Of a stretch of DNA of 32,865 nt, positions 23,457 through 32,299 are shown one piece after another. The stretch comes from Acidobacteriaceae bacterium (GTDB taxonomy: Bacteria > Acidobacteriota > Terriglobia > Terriglobales > Acidobacteriaceae): positions 9,940 to 42,804 of the forward strand of contig PLXP01000177.1 of the NCBI GenBank assembly GCA_003151435.1, given 5' to 3'. The notes beneath the pieces were generated by a model. That model searched no databases, was not told the origin of the DNA, and saw nothing but the letters and a program-made list of their open reading frames with translations. The first letter of the stretch is position 1. Each line of letters begins with the position of its first letter. Made by a program: the position numbers and the translations under genes.

Positions 23457-24638
23457 TCAAACATACATAACCTGCCCCAGGATCGCCGGTCGCGCGGCTC
23501 CCGTAGCCGCCGGGACATTTCCGGGCAACCGATGCCACGTCTGCCACGCCAGCAGCGCAAACGCCGCGGCCTCCTTCGCCTCTGCGGGCAATCCGAACTC
23601 CGTGCTCGTGGCCAACTCGCACCCCAGCGGTTCCAGCCTCTGCGCCAGCATCGCCATTAACGTCGCGTTGTGCGCACCTCCGCCTGAAACGATGTAGTCC
23701 ACCGCAGCGCCCTTCATTTTTCGATGAACAAAGCGCGAGTAGCCCTGCGCAATGCTCTCCGCCGCCAGCGCCGTTGCCGTGGCCAGCGCATCCTCGGGCC
23801 TGCTGCTGCGCTTTTGGCAGGCTGCAAGAAATTTCGTTGCATACTCGCGTCCGAACTGTTCGCGCCCCGCAGTCCGCGGAGGCTTCAATCCGAAATACTC
23901 GCCGCGCATCTCTGCCGCCAGCACCGGCGCAATCACTTGTCCGCGCGCTGCGAGCGCTCCATTGCGATCAAACGGCTTCTTGAATAACTGCAGCGCCAGC
24001 GCATCCATCACCATGTTGCCGGGGCCCGTATCGAATGCAACCACCGCGCCCGCTGCGGCTCCCGCAGGAATCGCTGTCAGGTTCGCGATGCCGCCGATGT
24101 TCTGCAACACGCGCCCGCGCTTCGCGTCCGCAAACAGCACATAGTCCAGTAATGGAACCAGCGGCGCACCCTGCCCGCCCGCCAGCATGTCCGCAGGCCT
24201 AAAATTCGACACCACCGGAATGCCCAGCGCTGCCAGCGGAGCCACCTCGCCCGCCTGCCACGTACACGCAAAGCTCTGCCCCGCATACGCCGCACCGCGC
24301 GCCTGGTGATACAGCGTCTGGCCGTGGCATCCAATCAGATCGAGTTTCACGCCATGCCGCTTCAGCGTTGCGCTCACGGCTTCGGCGTACGCAAGCCCCA
24401 GCCGCCAATTCAGCCGCGCCAGCTCCGCAGTCGAAGTCGAGGTTGCATTCATCGCCGCCAATACCGCCCGCCGCAGCGTCGCAGGATAGGGAAACCCTTC
24501 ATGCGCAAGCAGCGTGAGCGTTGGCCGCCCAACTCCTCCCCGCGCCCTACCCGGCGCGATGCGCACCAGCGCCACATCGACGCCATCCGCCGAAGTTCCG
24601 CTCATGATGCCGGCCACGATCATCGGTTTGGCCGTCAT
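23457..24638 (-). CDS. anmK: Anhydro-N-acetylmuramic acid kinase
   Basis: A 393-residue cytoplasmic kinase. It carries the family's N-terminal GIMSGTSADGVDVALV, the LIGCHGQT motif (catalytic region), NIGGIANLT and AFDTGPGNMVMDA, in the usual order and spacing; the length is typical (about 370-390). AnmK cleaves the 1,6-anhydro ring of anhydroMurNAc and phosphorylates it to MurNAc-6-phosphate, so that murein sugars are re-used. ATG 24638 overlaps the nagZ stop by 4 bp (ATGA), which shows a coupled operon with the enzyme that makes its substrate. ATG at the sixth codon is a possible alternative start. Confidence 0.93.
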   Translation of the reverse strand: MTAKPMIVAGIMSGTSADGVDVALVRIAPGRARGGVGRPTLTLLAHEGFPYPATLRRAVLAAMNATSTSTAELARLNWRLGLAYAEAVSATLKRHGVKLDLIGCHGQTLYHQARGAAYAGQSFACTWQAGEVAPLAALGIPVVSNFRPADMLAGGQGAPLVPLLDYVLFADAKRGRVLQNIGGIANLTAIPAGAAAGAVVAFDTGPGNMVMDALALQLFKKPFDRNGALAARGQVIAPVLAAEMRGEYFGLKPPRTAGREQFGREYATKFLAACQKRSSRPEDALATATALAAESIAQGYSRFVHRKMKGAAVDYIVSGGGAHNATLMAMLAQRLEPLGCELATSTEFGLPAEAKEAAAFALLAWQTWHRLPGNVPAATGAARPAILGQVMYV

Positions 24639-25777
24639 GCGGTCTCCACCATCGATGCGTGCTTGTTCGTTTGCACTGCACCGCCGACTGCGCTAGCCGC
24701 AATCTCATCTCCAAACCGCAAAATCCGCGTCCGCAGCGCCGCAAACTGACGTGCCGTCAGCGCCTTGGCAACCCCAGCGGCAAACAGAGTTGTCCGTTTC
24801 CGTTCCACCTCGCGGGCTCGCGCTAGCAGCACCGTGCGAAACGTCGCCGAACGCTCGCCCTCCGCAATCAGCGCCTCGTAGGCACGCAAGATCAACTCCG
24901 CGCTGTGGCAGATTTCGAGCGTATCCGTGCCGGCGCGCACCGCCGCCACCGCAGCCTCTTCAATCGGGAGAAACCTCAAGATCCCGCCCATCTCCAGGTC
25001 GTCAGAGAAGATGAGCCCGCGATAACCGAGCCGCTTGCGCAGCACCGTCGTAATCCAGAACGAAGAAGCGCTCGCCGGCCGATCCTTGCCCGGCGTCGCG
25101 GGATAAGCCGCATGATTCACCATCACCATCGGCAGTTCATCACGCAGTGCGCGATACGGCTCCAGGTCTTCGCGCCACAAATCGTTCCAACTGCGCCCGA
25201 TGGCCGGCGTCTCCATGTGCGAATCGCGCTTACCGCCGCCCAGGCCCGGAAAATGCTTGCCGCACCCTGCAACGCCCTCGTCCGCCAGCCCCGTGAGAAA
25301 CTGTCGCGCATACTCCACCACGTCTGCGGCGTCCGCCCCGACGGCTCGCGTTCCCATTACCTCGGCCGAATCCGGCAGCGCCAAATCGAGCACCGGAGCC
25401 AGCGTCGTATTGAACCCGAACGCCTTTACGCCTTGCCCGATCAAAGTACCGTGCTCGCGCGCCAGTCGAGGCTTTCCCGTGATGCGCGCAGCCACCGCCA
25501 CCGCCTGCGCTGAAGGCATCGGCGCCAGCGCGTCCCGCAGCCGGTCCACCGTTCCGCCTTCCAAATCCACGCAGCGAAAACCGTGCGTCGCGCCCAGGCC
25601 GGTAGCCTCATCCAGCAGCGCCCGCGTCTGTAGCGCGTTCACAATGTTGCGCCGAAAGAGGATTACGCCCCCGGGCCGCACCAGCCGCAGCCACGCGCGT
25701 TCCAACCCCGTCAGCTCTGTTCCCGCGAGCCCCACCACCAGCAAGCTTCCCGCGGCCCCGCGCAAACTCGTCGTCAT
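24635..25777 (-). CDS. nagZ: Beta-N-acetylhexosaminidase, glycoside hydrolase family 3 (NagZ)
   Basis: A 380-residue cytoplasmic enzyme; AAGGTG precedes ATG 25777. The family motifs are visible: GGVILFRRN, CVDLEGGTVDRL, GFNTTLAPVLDL, CGKHFPGLGGGKRDSH with the Asp-His dyad of the mobile loop, VMVNHAAYP, and IFSDDLEMGG, with the first Asp of the DD as nucleophile. The usual KHFPGHGDT is KHFPGLGGG here, a known-looking variation that keeps the DSH part. NagZ removes GlcNAc from GlcNAc-anhydroMurNAc products of murein turnover. It lies between mutS (43 bp gap) and anmK (4 bp overlap), so the two recycling steps are made together. Confidence 0.9.
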   Translation of the reverse strand: MTTSLRGAAGSLLVVGLAGTELTGLERAWLRLVRPGGVILFRRNIVNALQTRALLDEATGLGATHGFRCVDLEGGTVDRLRDALAPMPSAQAVAVAARITGKPRLAREHGTLIGQGVKAFGFNTTLAPVLDLALPDSAEVMGTRAVGADAADVVEYARQFLTGLADEGVAGCGKHFPGLGGGKRDSHMETPAIGRSWNDLWREDLEPYRALRDELPMVMVNHAAYPATPGKDRPASASSFWITTVLRKRLGYRGLIFSDDLEMGGILRFLPIEEAAVAAVRAGTDTLEICHSAELILRAYEALIAEGERSATFRTVLLARAREVERKRTTLFAAGVAKALTARQFAALRTRILRFGDEIAASAVGGAVQTNKHASMVETA

Positions 25778-25820
25778 CGCACACCTTGATTCCGGCTATC
25801 GGTTCTGTGACCTCTGCCCG

Positions 25821-28496
25821 TCATCCCTTCTCCTTCAATTCCGTCTGCAACTCTTCCAGCAGGTTCAGCGCCTGCAGCGGCGTCAGCGCATTCACATCCA
25901 CGGCCTCGATGCGATCGACGATGCGCTGCGAGAGCGGCGTGAAGATCGTGAGTTGCAGCGGCTCTGCGGCTGTCTCCACTTGCACGCTCTGCCGCTCCTG
26001 CTTCTCATGCTGCTTGAGGATGCGCTTGGCGCGGTCAATAACGACAGAAGGCAATCCCGCGAGCTTTGCTACTTCGATGCCATAACTCTTGCTGGCCGCG
26101 CCGGGTTCGATGTTATGCAGAAACACGATGCCGCCGGCGGCTTCTTTAACGCCCACGCGCAGATTGCGCACGCGGGGCAGCTTTTCGGCGAGCATTGTCA
26201 GTTCGTGATAGTGCGTGGCAAACAGCGTGCGCGCGCACGTTTCCGCATGAAGATACTCGACCGTGGCCCACGCCAGCGACAGGCCGTCAAACGTCGCCGT
26301 GCCGCGGCCCATCTCATCGAGCAGGATCAGGGACCGCCGAGTGGCCGTATTCAGAATCGTCGCGGTTTCGGTCATCTCCACCATAAAGGTCGACCGGCCC
26401 CGCGCCACATTGTCGCTGGCGCCAATGCGCGTATAGATGCGATCGACCAGGCCCAGCCGCAAACTTTCCGCAGGAACGAAGCTCCCCATCTGTGCCATCA
26501 GCACTAACATGGCGGCCATACGAAGATAAGTGCTTTTGCCGCCCATATTAGGACCAGTGATAAGTAACAAACTCGGCCCCGTCTCGCCGGCATCTAGAAA
26601 CAGATCATTGGCAATGAACCGGCCCTCGCGCGTCTCCTCCATCCACTGCTCGATGACCGGATGCCTGGCGGCCACCGCTTCCAGTACCGGCTCCTCCGCC
26701 AGCCGTGGCCGCACATACCGCCGCCCGGCAGCAAGGTGCGCGAAGTTTGCCAGCAGGTCCATCTCCGCCACCGCAGCCGAGCTGCGCCGTATCCGGCCCG
26801 CCGCCTCAAGAACCGTCCGGCGTAACTCGGCAACGATCCGCTTTTCAATCTCGATGGAACGGTCGTGGGCGGTGAGTATCTTGATCTCGTACTCCTTTAA
26901 CTCGGGAGTCGTAAATCGTTCCGCATTGACTAACGTCTGCTTGCGTTCGTAATTGGCGGGAGCCATGGCCAGGTTAGCCTTGGTGATCTCAATGTAATAG
27001 CCAAAAACCGAGTTATACCTTACCTTCAGCGAAGCTATCCCCGTTCGCGCCCGCTCTCGCTCTTCGATGGCCGCAATCGACTGCCGCCCCGTCGTTGAAA
27101 TCGTGCGCAACTCATCCAGCTCCGCGTCCACTCCTGAGGCAATTGCCCCACCGTCCACGAGCGTCAGCGGAGGCTCCGCAACCAGCGTGGTCGCAATGCG
27201 CGCGGTCACGTCTTCGAGCGTGTCCAACCGCTGCGCCAACTCGCGCCACTGCGCCGCGTGCATGGCCTCAACTGCCGTGCGCAAACCGGGCAGTCGCGCC
27301 AGGCTCGCTGCCAGCGCCCGCACATCGCGCGGCCCGGCGGAGTCGAGGCTCAGCCGCGCCAACAGCCGCTCCAGGTCCAGAATGCCGCCGAACGCCCGTC
27401 GAATCTCCTCGCGCCGCAGCAGGTCTCCGTGCGCCTCCGCCACTGCCTCGTAGCGCGCCTCCAGCGCCGCACCATCCATCAGCGGCCGCAGGATTGTCGC
27501 CCGCAGCAGCCGCTTGCCCATCGGCGTCAGGCATGCGTCCAGCGTATGAAAGAGCGTCGCGCGGCTGTCCTGGCCTTGAAACAGTGGCTCCACCAGTTCC
27601 AGGTTGCGCACCGTTACCTGGTCCAGTTCCAGCGCAGTCGAGTGCTCTTGAAACTTCAGCGAATCGATGTGCAGCGCTTCATTCTTCTGGGTGGTCCGCA
27701 CATAGTGCAGCACCGCCCCTGCCGCAATGGCCGCGGCCGGATGGCCGTCAAGGCCGAACCCTTCGAGAGAGCGCACGTTCAGTTGCCGCTCCACCAGCGG
27801 AACCGCGAAGTCCCGTGTCCAGACCCAGTCCTCCACGCGCGTTCGCGCTGCGGTCCGCTCCAGTCCGGCGGGTATCTCAGCGCTCGTGGGCAGCAGCACT
27901 TCGCTTGCACCGGCCATCTGGATCTCGTCTACCGCCTGCTGGCGTGCCGCGGCTCCTGCAAACTCCGCGGTACGAAATTCTCCCGTTGAAATGTCAAGGA
28001 GTGCGAGAGCGCAGATGTTTTCCTTTACAGATCCACTTTCGAAATATGCCGCCAAAAAGTTGTTCTGTTCCTGTCCAAGGGCTGCGTCCAGCGCCGTTCC
28101 CGGGGACAACACCCGCGTCACTTCGCGGCGCACGATTTTCTTGGTGAGCTTGGGGTCCTCCATCTGGTCGCAGATGGAGATACGGTAGCCCCTGCGGAGT
28201 AATCGCGTCAGGTAGCTTTCGACAGAATGGTAGGGGACGCCGCACATGGGCATCTGGCGCTCGCGGTCGCGGGCGGTCAGCGTGAGCTGCAACTCGCGGC
28301 TGGCCACCACCGCATCGTCGTAGAACAGCTCATAAAAATCGCCCATCCTGAAAAACAGCAGCGCATCAGGATTCTCCCGCTTGGCTGCGGTCCATTGGCG
28401 CATGAACGGGGTCAGTTCTGCCGTAGCTTTCTCAGTCACGGGAGATTGCGGAGCCAGGTCGAAAGGCGCTTCGGGTTGAATGTCTTCTCGGATCAC
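25821..28496 (-). CDS. mutS: DNA mismatch repair protein MutS
   Basis: An 891-residue protein with the full MutS layout. The N-terminal mismatch-binding domain has MGDFYELFYDD (Phe54 and Glu56 contact the mispair), followed by connector, core, clamp and ATPase domains. The ATPase has Walker A GPNMGGKST, LILLDEMGRGTATFDG and the FATHYHEL switch. The C-terminus carries the usual dimer helices. It finds mismatches and starts repair with MutL; no mutL is in the window. The start is GTG 28496 with GAGG close upstream; the next Met is inside the conserved LTPFMRQW, so the GTG is favoured. It leads the leftward row mutS-nagZ-anmK-binding protein, 43 bp ahead of nagZ. Confidence 0.97.
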   Translation of the reverse strand: MIREDIQPEAPFDLAPQSPVTEKATAELTPFMRQWTAAKRENPDALLFFRMGDFYELFYDDAVVASRELQLTLTARDRERQMPMCGVPYHSVESYLTRLLRRGYRISICDQMEDPKLTKKIVRREVTRVLSPGTALDAALGQEQNNFLAAYFESGSVKENICALALLDISTGEFRTAEFAGAAARQQAVDEIQMAGASEVLLPTSAEIPAGLERTAARTRVEDWVWTRDFAVPLVERQLNVRSLEGFGLDGHPAAAIAAGAVLHYVRTTQKNEALHIDSLKFQEHSTALELDQVTVRNLELVEPLFQGQDSRATLFHTLDACLTPMGKRLLRATILRPLMDGAALEARYEAVAEAHGDLLRREEIRRAFGGILDLERLLARLSLDSAGPRDVRALAASLARLPGLRTAVEAMHAAQWRELAQRLDTLEDVTARIATTLVAEPPLTLVDGGAIASGVDAELDELRTISTTGRQSIAAIEERERARTGIASLKVRYNSVFGYYIEITKANLAMAPANYERKQTLVNAERFTTPELKEYEIKILTAHDRSIEIEKRIVAELRRTVLEAAGRIRRSSAAVAEMDLLANFAHLAAGRRYVRPRLAEEPVLEAVAARHPVIEQWMEETREGRFIANDLFLDAGETGPSLLLITGPNMGGKSTYLRMAAMLVLMAQMGSFVPAESLRLGLVDRIYTRIGASDNVARGRSTFMVEMTETATILNTATRRSLILLDEMGRGTATFDGLSLAWATVEYLHAETCARTLFATHYHELTMLAEKLPRVRNLRVGVKEAAGGIVFLHNIEPGAASKSYGIEVAKLAGLPSVVIDRAKRILKQHEKQERQSVQVETAAEPLQLTIFTPLSQRIVDRIEAVDVNALTPLQALNLLEELQTELKEKG

Positions 28497-28676
28497 GCTG
28501 CCTCTAAGATTATCGTGCCAACCTGCGCCTCCGCTCTCAGCACCCCCCGCACTGATCGAGGCTCATGGACACTTGCGTGCCTCCCGGATCACCAACGGTC
28601 GGCTGCAGGGTAGAATTCTCCCGTGACGGAACCCGGACGCACCAAGCCGCGGAAAGCCGAATGGAGAAAGACCGCA

Positions 28677-29186
28677 ATGAAGACACGCCTGCTTTTACCC
28701 GCAATTCTGCTTGCCGCGAGCCTGGCCTGCTGCGGAATCCACGCATCTGCCGCAAGCCCATCCAAGCCCGTCAGCGCGAAGAAGTTTGATGCCTTGGCCG
28801 ATGCGGCGCTGGCGGCGATGAAGAAACGCGCCGCGGAACTGAAGGTTTCCGGAGTGGCGGTAGTGTCCTATGCCGAGGGAGACAGCGTACAGGGCTGGAC
28901 CTCGAGGATGGCTGTGGTCGGGCGCATGAAAGATATCCAAACGACTACGGAAAAGGGCAACAACCTCATCGGCATCGCCTACGCCAAGTCTGCCGAGATG
29001 GCTGACACCTTGAAGGACAGCGGCACCGCAGGCCGGCCGCCGATGACCGGAGAATTCGGCTGGCAGGGCGGCGTCACGGCGCATTCACGCTCTGGGAATA
29101 TCATCGTCGCCTTCAGCGGTGGCAAATCGGAAGATGATGTGGAGGTCTCAAAGGCCGGTCTCGCCGTGCTGAAAGCCGGTTTGTAG
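28677..29186 (+). CDS. Small exported GlcG/HbpS-like (DUF336-type) protein
   Basis: A 169-residue protein. ATG 28677 has GGAGAAAG about seven bases upstream and opens a signal peptide (KTRLLLPAILLAASLACCGIHASA). A GTG at 28623 would add a hydrophilic lead and is less likely. The mature part has the alpha/beta layout of the GlcG/HbpS family: a helix AALAAMKKRAAEL, the strand VSGVAVVSYAEGD, a helix with GIAYAKSAEMADTLKDSG, then a Gly-rich GEFGWQGGV turn and an IIVAFSGG strand near the end. Relatives bind heme or small ligands, or are of unknown function. It lies next to the heme operon but in the opposite direction, so a heme link is suggestive only. Confidence 0.55.
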   Translation: MKTRLLLPAILLAASLACCGIHASAASPSKPVSAKKFDALADAALAAMKKRAAELKVSGVAVVSYAEGDSVQGWTSRMAVVGRMKDIQTTTEKGNNLIGIAYAKSAEMADTLKDSGTAGRPPMTGEFGWQGGVTAHSRSGNIIVAFSGGKSEDDVEVSKAGLAVLKAGL

Positions 29187-29220
29187 GCGCGTCAAGGCAG
29201 GTGCTCGCGGACCGTCTCAG

Positions 29221-30000
29221 TCATGTGGTCTGAAGGACGCGCACCACTGCGAACGTTAGTCCGGGAATATCGCTGGGATCGGCTTCGATCGCGGGCTCCC
29301 AGCCAAGTTCGCGAAGGGTCTGGCTGGTGATGGGGCCGATAGAGACGGCCAACACTCCATCAAACGGGAATGTGAGCCCCGCCCGGGCAGCAGCCTCAGC
29401 CAGGTTGGTCACGCTGGAGGAACTGGTGAAGGTGGCGGCATCGATTCCCTCGGCAAGAGCGCGTCGAAGCCGTTCAGGCGCCGTTTCGGGAAAGACATTC
29501 TGGTAGGCATCGACGACGTCAACTACGGCGTTGACCCCTCGCAAGGCATCGGGGATGACGTCGCGCGCGACGGCCGCACGCGCCAGCAGAATGCGTTGCC
29601 CCGCAATCTGCCCTGCAAGGCCTTCAATTAAACTTTCAGCCACATAGGATGCGGGGACGAAGGTCACCTCAAACCCGGTCTTCCTTACCGCTTCAGCCGT
29701 AGCTTCGCCCACCGCTGCCACTTTCAAGGTTTCGGGTTGAGTAAAAGCGACACCAAGTTGTTCCGACCGATCGGCCATGGCCCGAACCGTATTTGCGCTG
29801 GTCAGGATAAGCCAATCGTAGCGGTCCAGTTGACGGAGTGCTCGGTCGAGGGGGTCAAAGCTCGCGGGTGGGCGGATTTCGAGGACAGGAACCTCAACCG
29901 GCTCAGCTCCAACGGCGCGAAGGGCATCGCTGAGCTTGCCGGCCTGGTGAGCTGCGCGGGTTACAAGCACGCGCCGTCCGGCGAGCGGCATTGAGGTCAC
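29221..30000 (-). CDS. hemD: Uroporphyrinogen-III synthase
   Basis: A 259-residue protein of the usual length for HemD. Sequence identity in this family is low, but the pattern is right: LAGRRVLVTRAAHQAGKLSDALRAVGAEPVEVPVLEI at the start, YDWLILTSANTVRAM, VAAVGEATAEAVRKTGFEV, ILLARAAVARDVIPDAL, DAATFTSSSSVTNLAE and VSIGPITSQTLRELGWEP. It closes hydroxymethylbilane to uroporphyrinogen III with inversion of ring D. The GTG start at 30000 overlaps the hemC stop by 4 bp (GTGA); an ATG three codons later is possible. It is last in the heme operon. Confidence 0.88.
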   Translation of the reverse strand: MTSMPLAGRRVLVTRAAHQAGKLSDALRAVGAEPVEVPVLEIRPPASFDPLDRALRQLDRYDWLILTSANTVRAMADRSEQLGVAFTQPETLKVAAVGEATAEAVRKTGFEVTFVPASYVAESLIEGLAGQIAGQRILLARAAVARDVIPDALRGVNAVVDVVDAYQNVFPETAPERLRRALAEGIDAATFTSSSSVTNLAEAAARAGLTFPFDGVLAVSIGPITSQTLRELGWEPAIEADPSDIPGLTFAVVRVLQTT

Positions 30001-30932
30001 CGCTCCACTCCGCCTTGTGCGTGGAGTTGAAGCAACGGTCCGGCGCCTGCATCCATGAGCTTTTGAACGGCAAGGTGGCCGAAGGCTGCGGGGTCGGATT
30101 GGGGATGCGGTGCGCTGTGAAACACGCGGATCGCGTTGCCGCTCTCCGGATCGGCGACGACGGCAAAGATCTCCTCACCACCCTGCGCTTGCGGGCGGCA
30201 GTGAATCCCGATGGGCACCTGACAGCCCCCGCCCAAAGCTGCCAGAGCGGCCCGTTCTGCGGTCACAGCAAAGCGCGTGGCCGGGTCGTCGAGGAACGCG
30301 ACGGCGGCAATGGTGGCCGCATCGTCCTTGCGAGTCTCGATCCCGAGCGAACCCTGACCGGCCGCCGGACAAAAGTCAGCGGGCTCGAGGCGTTCGCGTA
30401 CCCATTCTGTCTTTCCGAGGCGATCAAGGCCGGCGGCAGCCAGCAGAATGGCATCCACCTGGCCTTCGGCGAGTTTGCGCAAACGCGTATCGACATTGCC
30501 GCGGAACTCGACCGCTTCAATATCGGGGCGGAGGGCCTTCAATTGCGCGCGCCGGCGCTGGCTGCTGGTTCCTACGCGCGCACCCTGCGGAAGCGCGGCC
30601 AGGTTGGCGTAGTTGACTGAAACGAACACGTCTCGCGGATCGAGGCGCGGCGGTGTGGCGGCGAGGGCAAAGGGCTCCGGAAGCTCGGTGGGCAGGTCTT
30701 TCAGCGAATGCACCGCCAGGTCGACGCGGCCATCGGCGAGGGCCTCTTCGATTTCCTTGGTGAACATGCCCTTGGAGCCGACCTGCGCGAAGGTAACTTC
30801 CTGCAGGCGGTCGCCGGTGGTCTTGATGATCTCGATCTCGACGGAATGGCCCTGGCCGCGGAGAAGGTCCGCGATGTGGTGGGCCTGCCACAGTGCGAGT
30901 TGGGAACCACGGCTTCCTATGCGCAGGTTCAT
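29997..30932 (-). CDS. hemC: Porphobilinogen deaminase (hydroxymethylbilane synthase)
   Basis: A 311-residue protein. It shows IGSRGSQLALWQA at the start, KTTGDR, the active-site HSLKDLPT (Asp79), GTSSQRRRAQL, RGNVDTRL and GGGCQVPIG, where Cys237 anchors the dipyrromethane cofactor. It joins four porphobilinogen units into hydroxymethylbilane in the cytoplasm. The start overlaps the hemA stop by 4 bp (ATGA 30929-30932) and the end overlaps hemD by 4 bp, so its translation is tied to both. No unusual change was found. Confidence 0.97.
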   Translation of the reverse strand: MNLRIGSRGSQLALWQAHHIADLLRGQGHSVEIEIIKTTGDRLQEVTFAQVGSKGMFTKEIEEALADGRVDLAVHSLKDLPTELPEPFALAATPPRLDPRDVFVSVNYANLAALPQGARVGTSSQRRRAQLKALRPDIEAVEFRGNVDTRLRKLAEGQVDAILLAAAGLDRLGKTEWVRERLEPADFCPAAGQGSLGIETRKDDAATIAAVAFLDDPATRFAVTAERAALAALGGGCQVPIGIHCRPQAQGGEEIFAVVADPESGNAIRVFHSAPHPQSDPAAFGHLAVQKLMDAGAGPLLQLHAQGGVER

Positions 30933-32299
30933 CGGCGGCCTGCCACTCTGGCTTGGGTCACGGGTGTGTCCTCCGCCTGTTGGGGGTTGGAAATTGTTAG
31001 ATTTGCCGCGTCAATTACTGGCTCGGGATCCGCCTCGCGTGGAGCGCTTGACGGCAGCGACCATGTGTCGCACAAGGCCTCGACGCGCGCGGAATCGTTC
31101 TCGCGGGCAGCTTGCTTCAGGGCCTGCATGGGCGGATGGAGAAACTTGTTGACCAGCCCGCGGGTGAGAGCTTCGACTGCGGCGGTCTGTTCGGCGGTCA
31201 ACGAACCCAGCCGCGCATGAATGTGGCGGAGTTCGGCCTGGCGAAGCTCCTCAGCCTGGCGCTGGAGGGCCACAATCGCCGGAGCCACGTTGACGGTGCG
31301 CTGGCGCTGATGGAAGCGCTCGACTTCGCCTGCGATGAGGGCTTCGGCGTCGGTGGCTTCGCGGCTGCGCTCGGCCATGTGGGAGGCGGCGACGGACTGG
31401 AGGTCGTCAATGTCGTAGACGAAGATGCCTTCCAGCTTGTTCATCGCGGGATCGACGTCGCGGGGCACCGCAATATCGATGAAGAACATGGGCCGGTTGC
31501 GGCGACGGTGCAGAAAAGCCTGGCCGTGTTCGCGGCGGAAGATGGGGTGCGGTGCGCCGGTGGAGGTGATGACGATGTCGGCCTCGCTGGCGGCTTCGTA
31601 AAGCTGGTCGAACGGGATGACACGGCCGTTGAACTGATCGGCCATGCGCTGGGCGCGCTCAAAGGTGCGGTTGGTGACGATAATGGCGCCTGCCCCCTGC
31701 TGGACTAGGTGGCGCGCTGCCAGTTCGCTCATTTTTCCCGCGCCGACGAGGAAGACCGTGCGGCCGGTGAGCGAGCCGAAGATTTTGCGGGCCAAGTCGA
31801 CGGCTACCGAGGCGATGGAGACGGAGTTGGAGCCGATTTCAGTTTCAGTACGGACCTTTTTGGCAGCGGCAAAGGCGCTCTGCAGCAGGTGTTCGAGCTG
31901 CCCGCCGACGGTGCCCGCGGTACGCGCGACGGCGAAGGCCTCCTTGACCTGGCCCAGAATCTGCGGCTCGCCGACAACCATGGAGTCGAGGCTGGCGGCT
32001 ACGCGGAATAGATGGCGTACGGCTGCCTGATTGCGGTGCTCATAAATGTGCGCTTTGAGCAGCGCGGGATCGAGGGCGAAATAGTCCTGCAAAAAGCCGG
32101 TCAGGTCGATGGAGGGCGATTCGAGGGCGGTGAGAATCTCCACGCGGTTGCAGGTGGAGACGATCATGCACTCGGAGACGCCGGGCACGGCAGCCAGGGC
32201 GCGGGTAACCTCGGGCAACTCTTCGCGGGAGATGGCGATACGTTCGCGCAGCTCGATGGGGGCGGTTTTGTGGTTGACGCCGATGAGGGACAGGGTCAT
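30929..32299 (-). CDS. hemA: Glutamyl-tRNA reductase
   Basis: A 456-residue protein. I place the start at ATG 32299, where the conserved N-terminus MTLSLIGVNHKTAPIELRE begins; the frame runs on upstream only because it overlaps the neighbouring gene. Cys50 in IVSTCNRVEI is the catalytic thiol that takes glutamate from Glu-tRNA. The NADPH-binding domain shows FLVGAGKMSELAARHL and IIVTNRTFERAQ, and the C-terminal dimer helices follow. It performs the first step of the C5 route to 5-aminolevulinate. ATG overlaps the stop of the upstream ccsA-like gene by 4 bp (32296-32299). A Pro/Ala/Glu-rich tail of about 50 residues follows the conserved part. Confidence 0.97.
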   Translation of the reverse strand: MTLSLIGVNHKTAPIELRERIAISREELPEVTRALAAVPGVSECMIVSTCNRVEILTALESPSIDLTGFLQDYFALDPALLKAHIYEHRNQAAVRHLFRVAASLDSMVVGEPQILGQVKEAFAVARTAGTVGGQLEHLLQSAFAAAKKVRTETEIGSNSVSIASVAVDLARKIFGSLTGRTVFLVGAGKMSELAARHLVQQGAGAIIVTNRTFERAQRMADQFNGRVIPFDQLYEAASEADIVITSTGAPHPIFRREHGQAFLHRRRNRPMFFIDIAVPRDVDPAMNKLEGIFVYDIDDLQSVAASHMAERSREATDAEALIAGEVERFHQRQRTVNVAPAIVALQRQAEELRQAELRHIHARLGSLTAEQTAAVEALTRGLVNKFLHPPMQALKQAARENDSARVEALCDTWSLPSSAPREADPEPVIDAANLTISNPQQAEDTPVTQARVAGRR

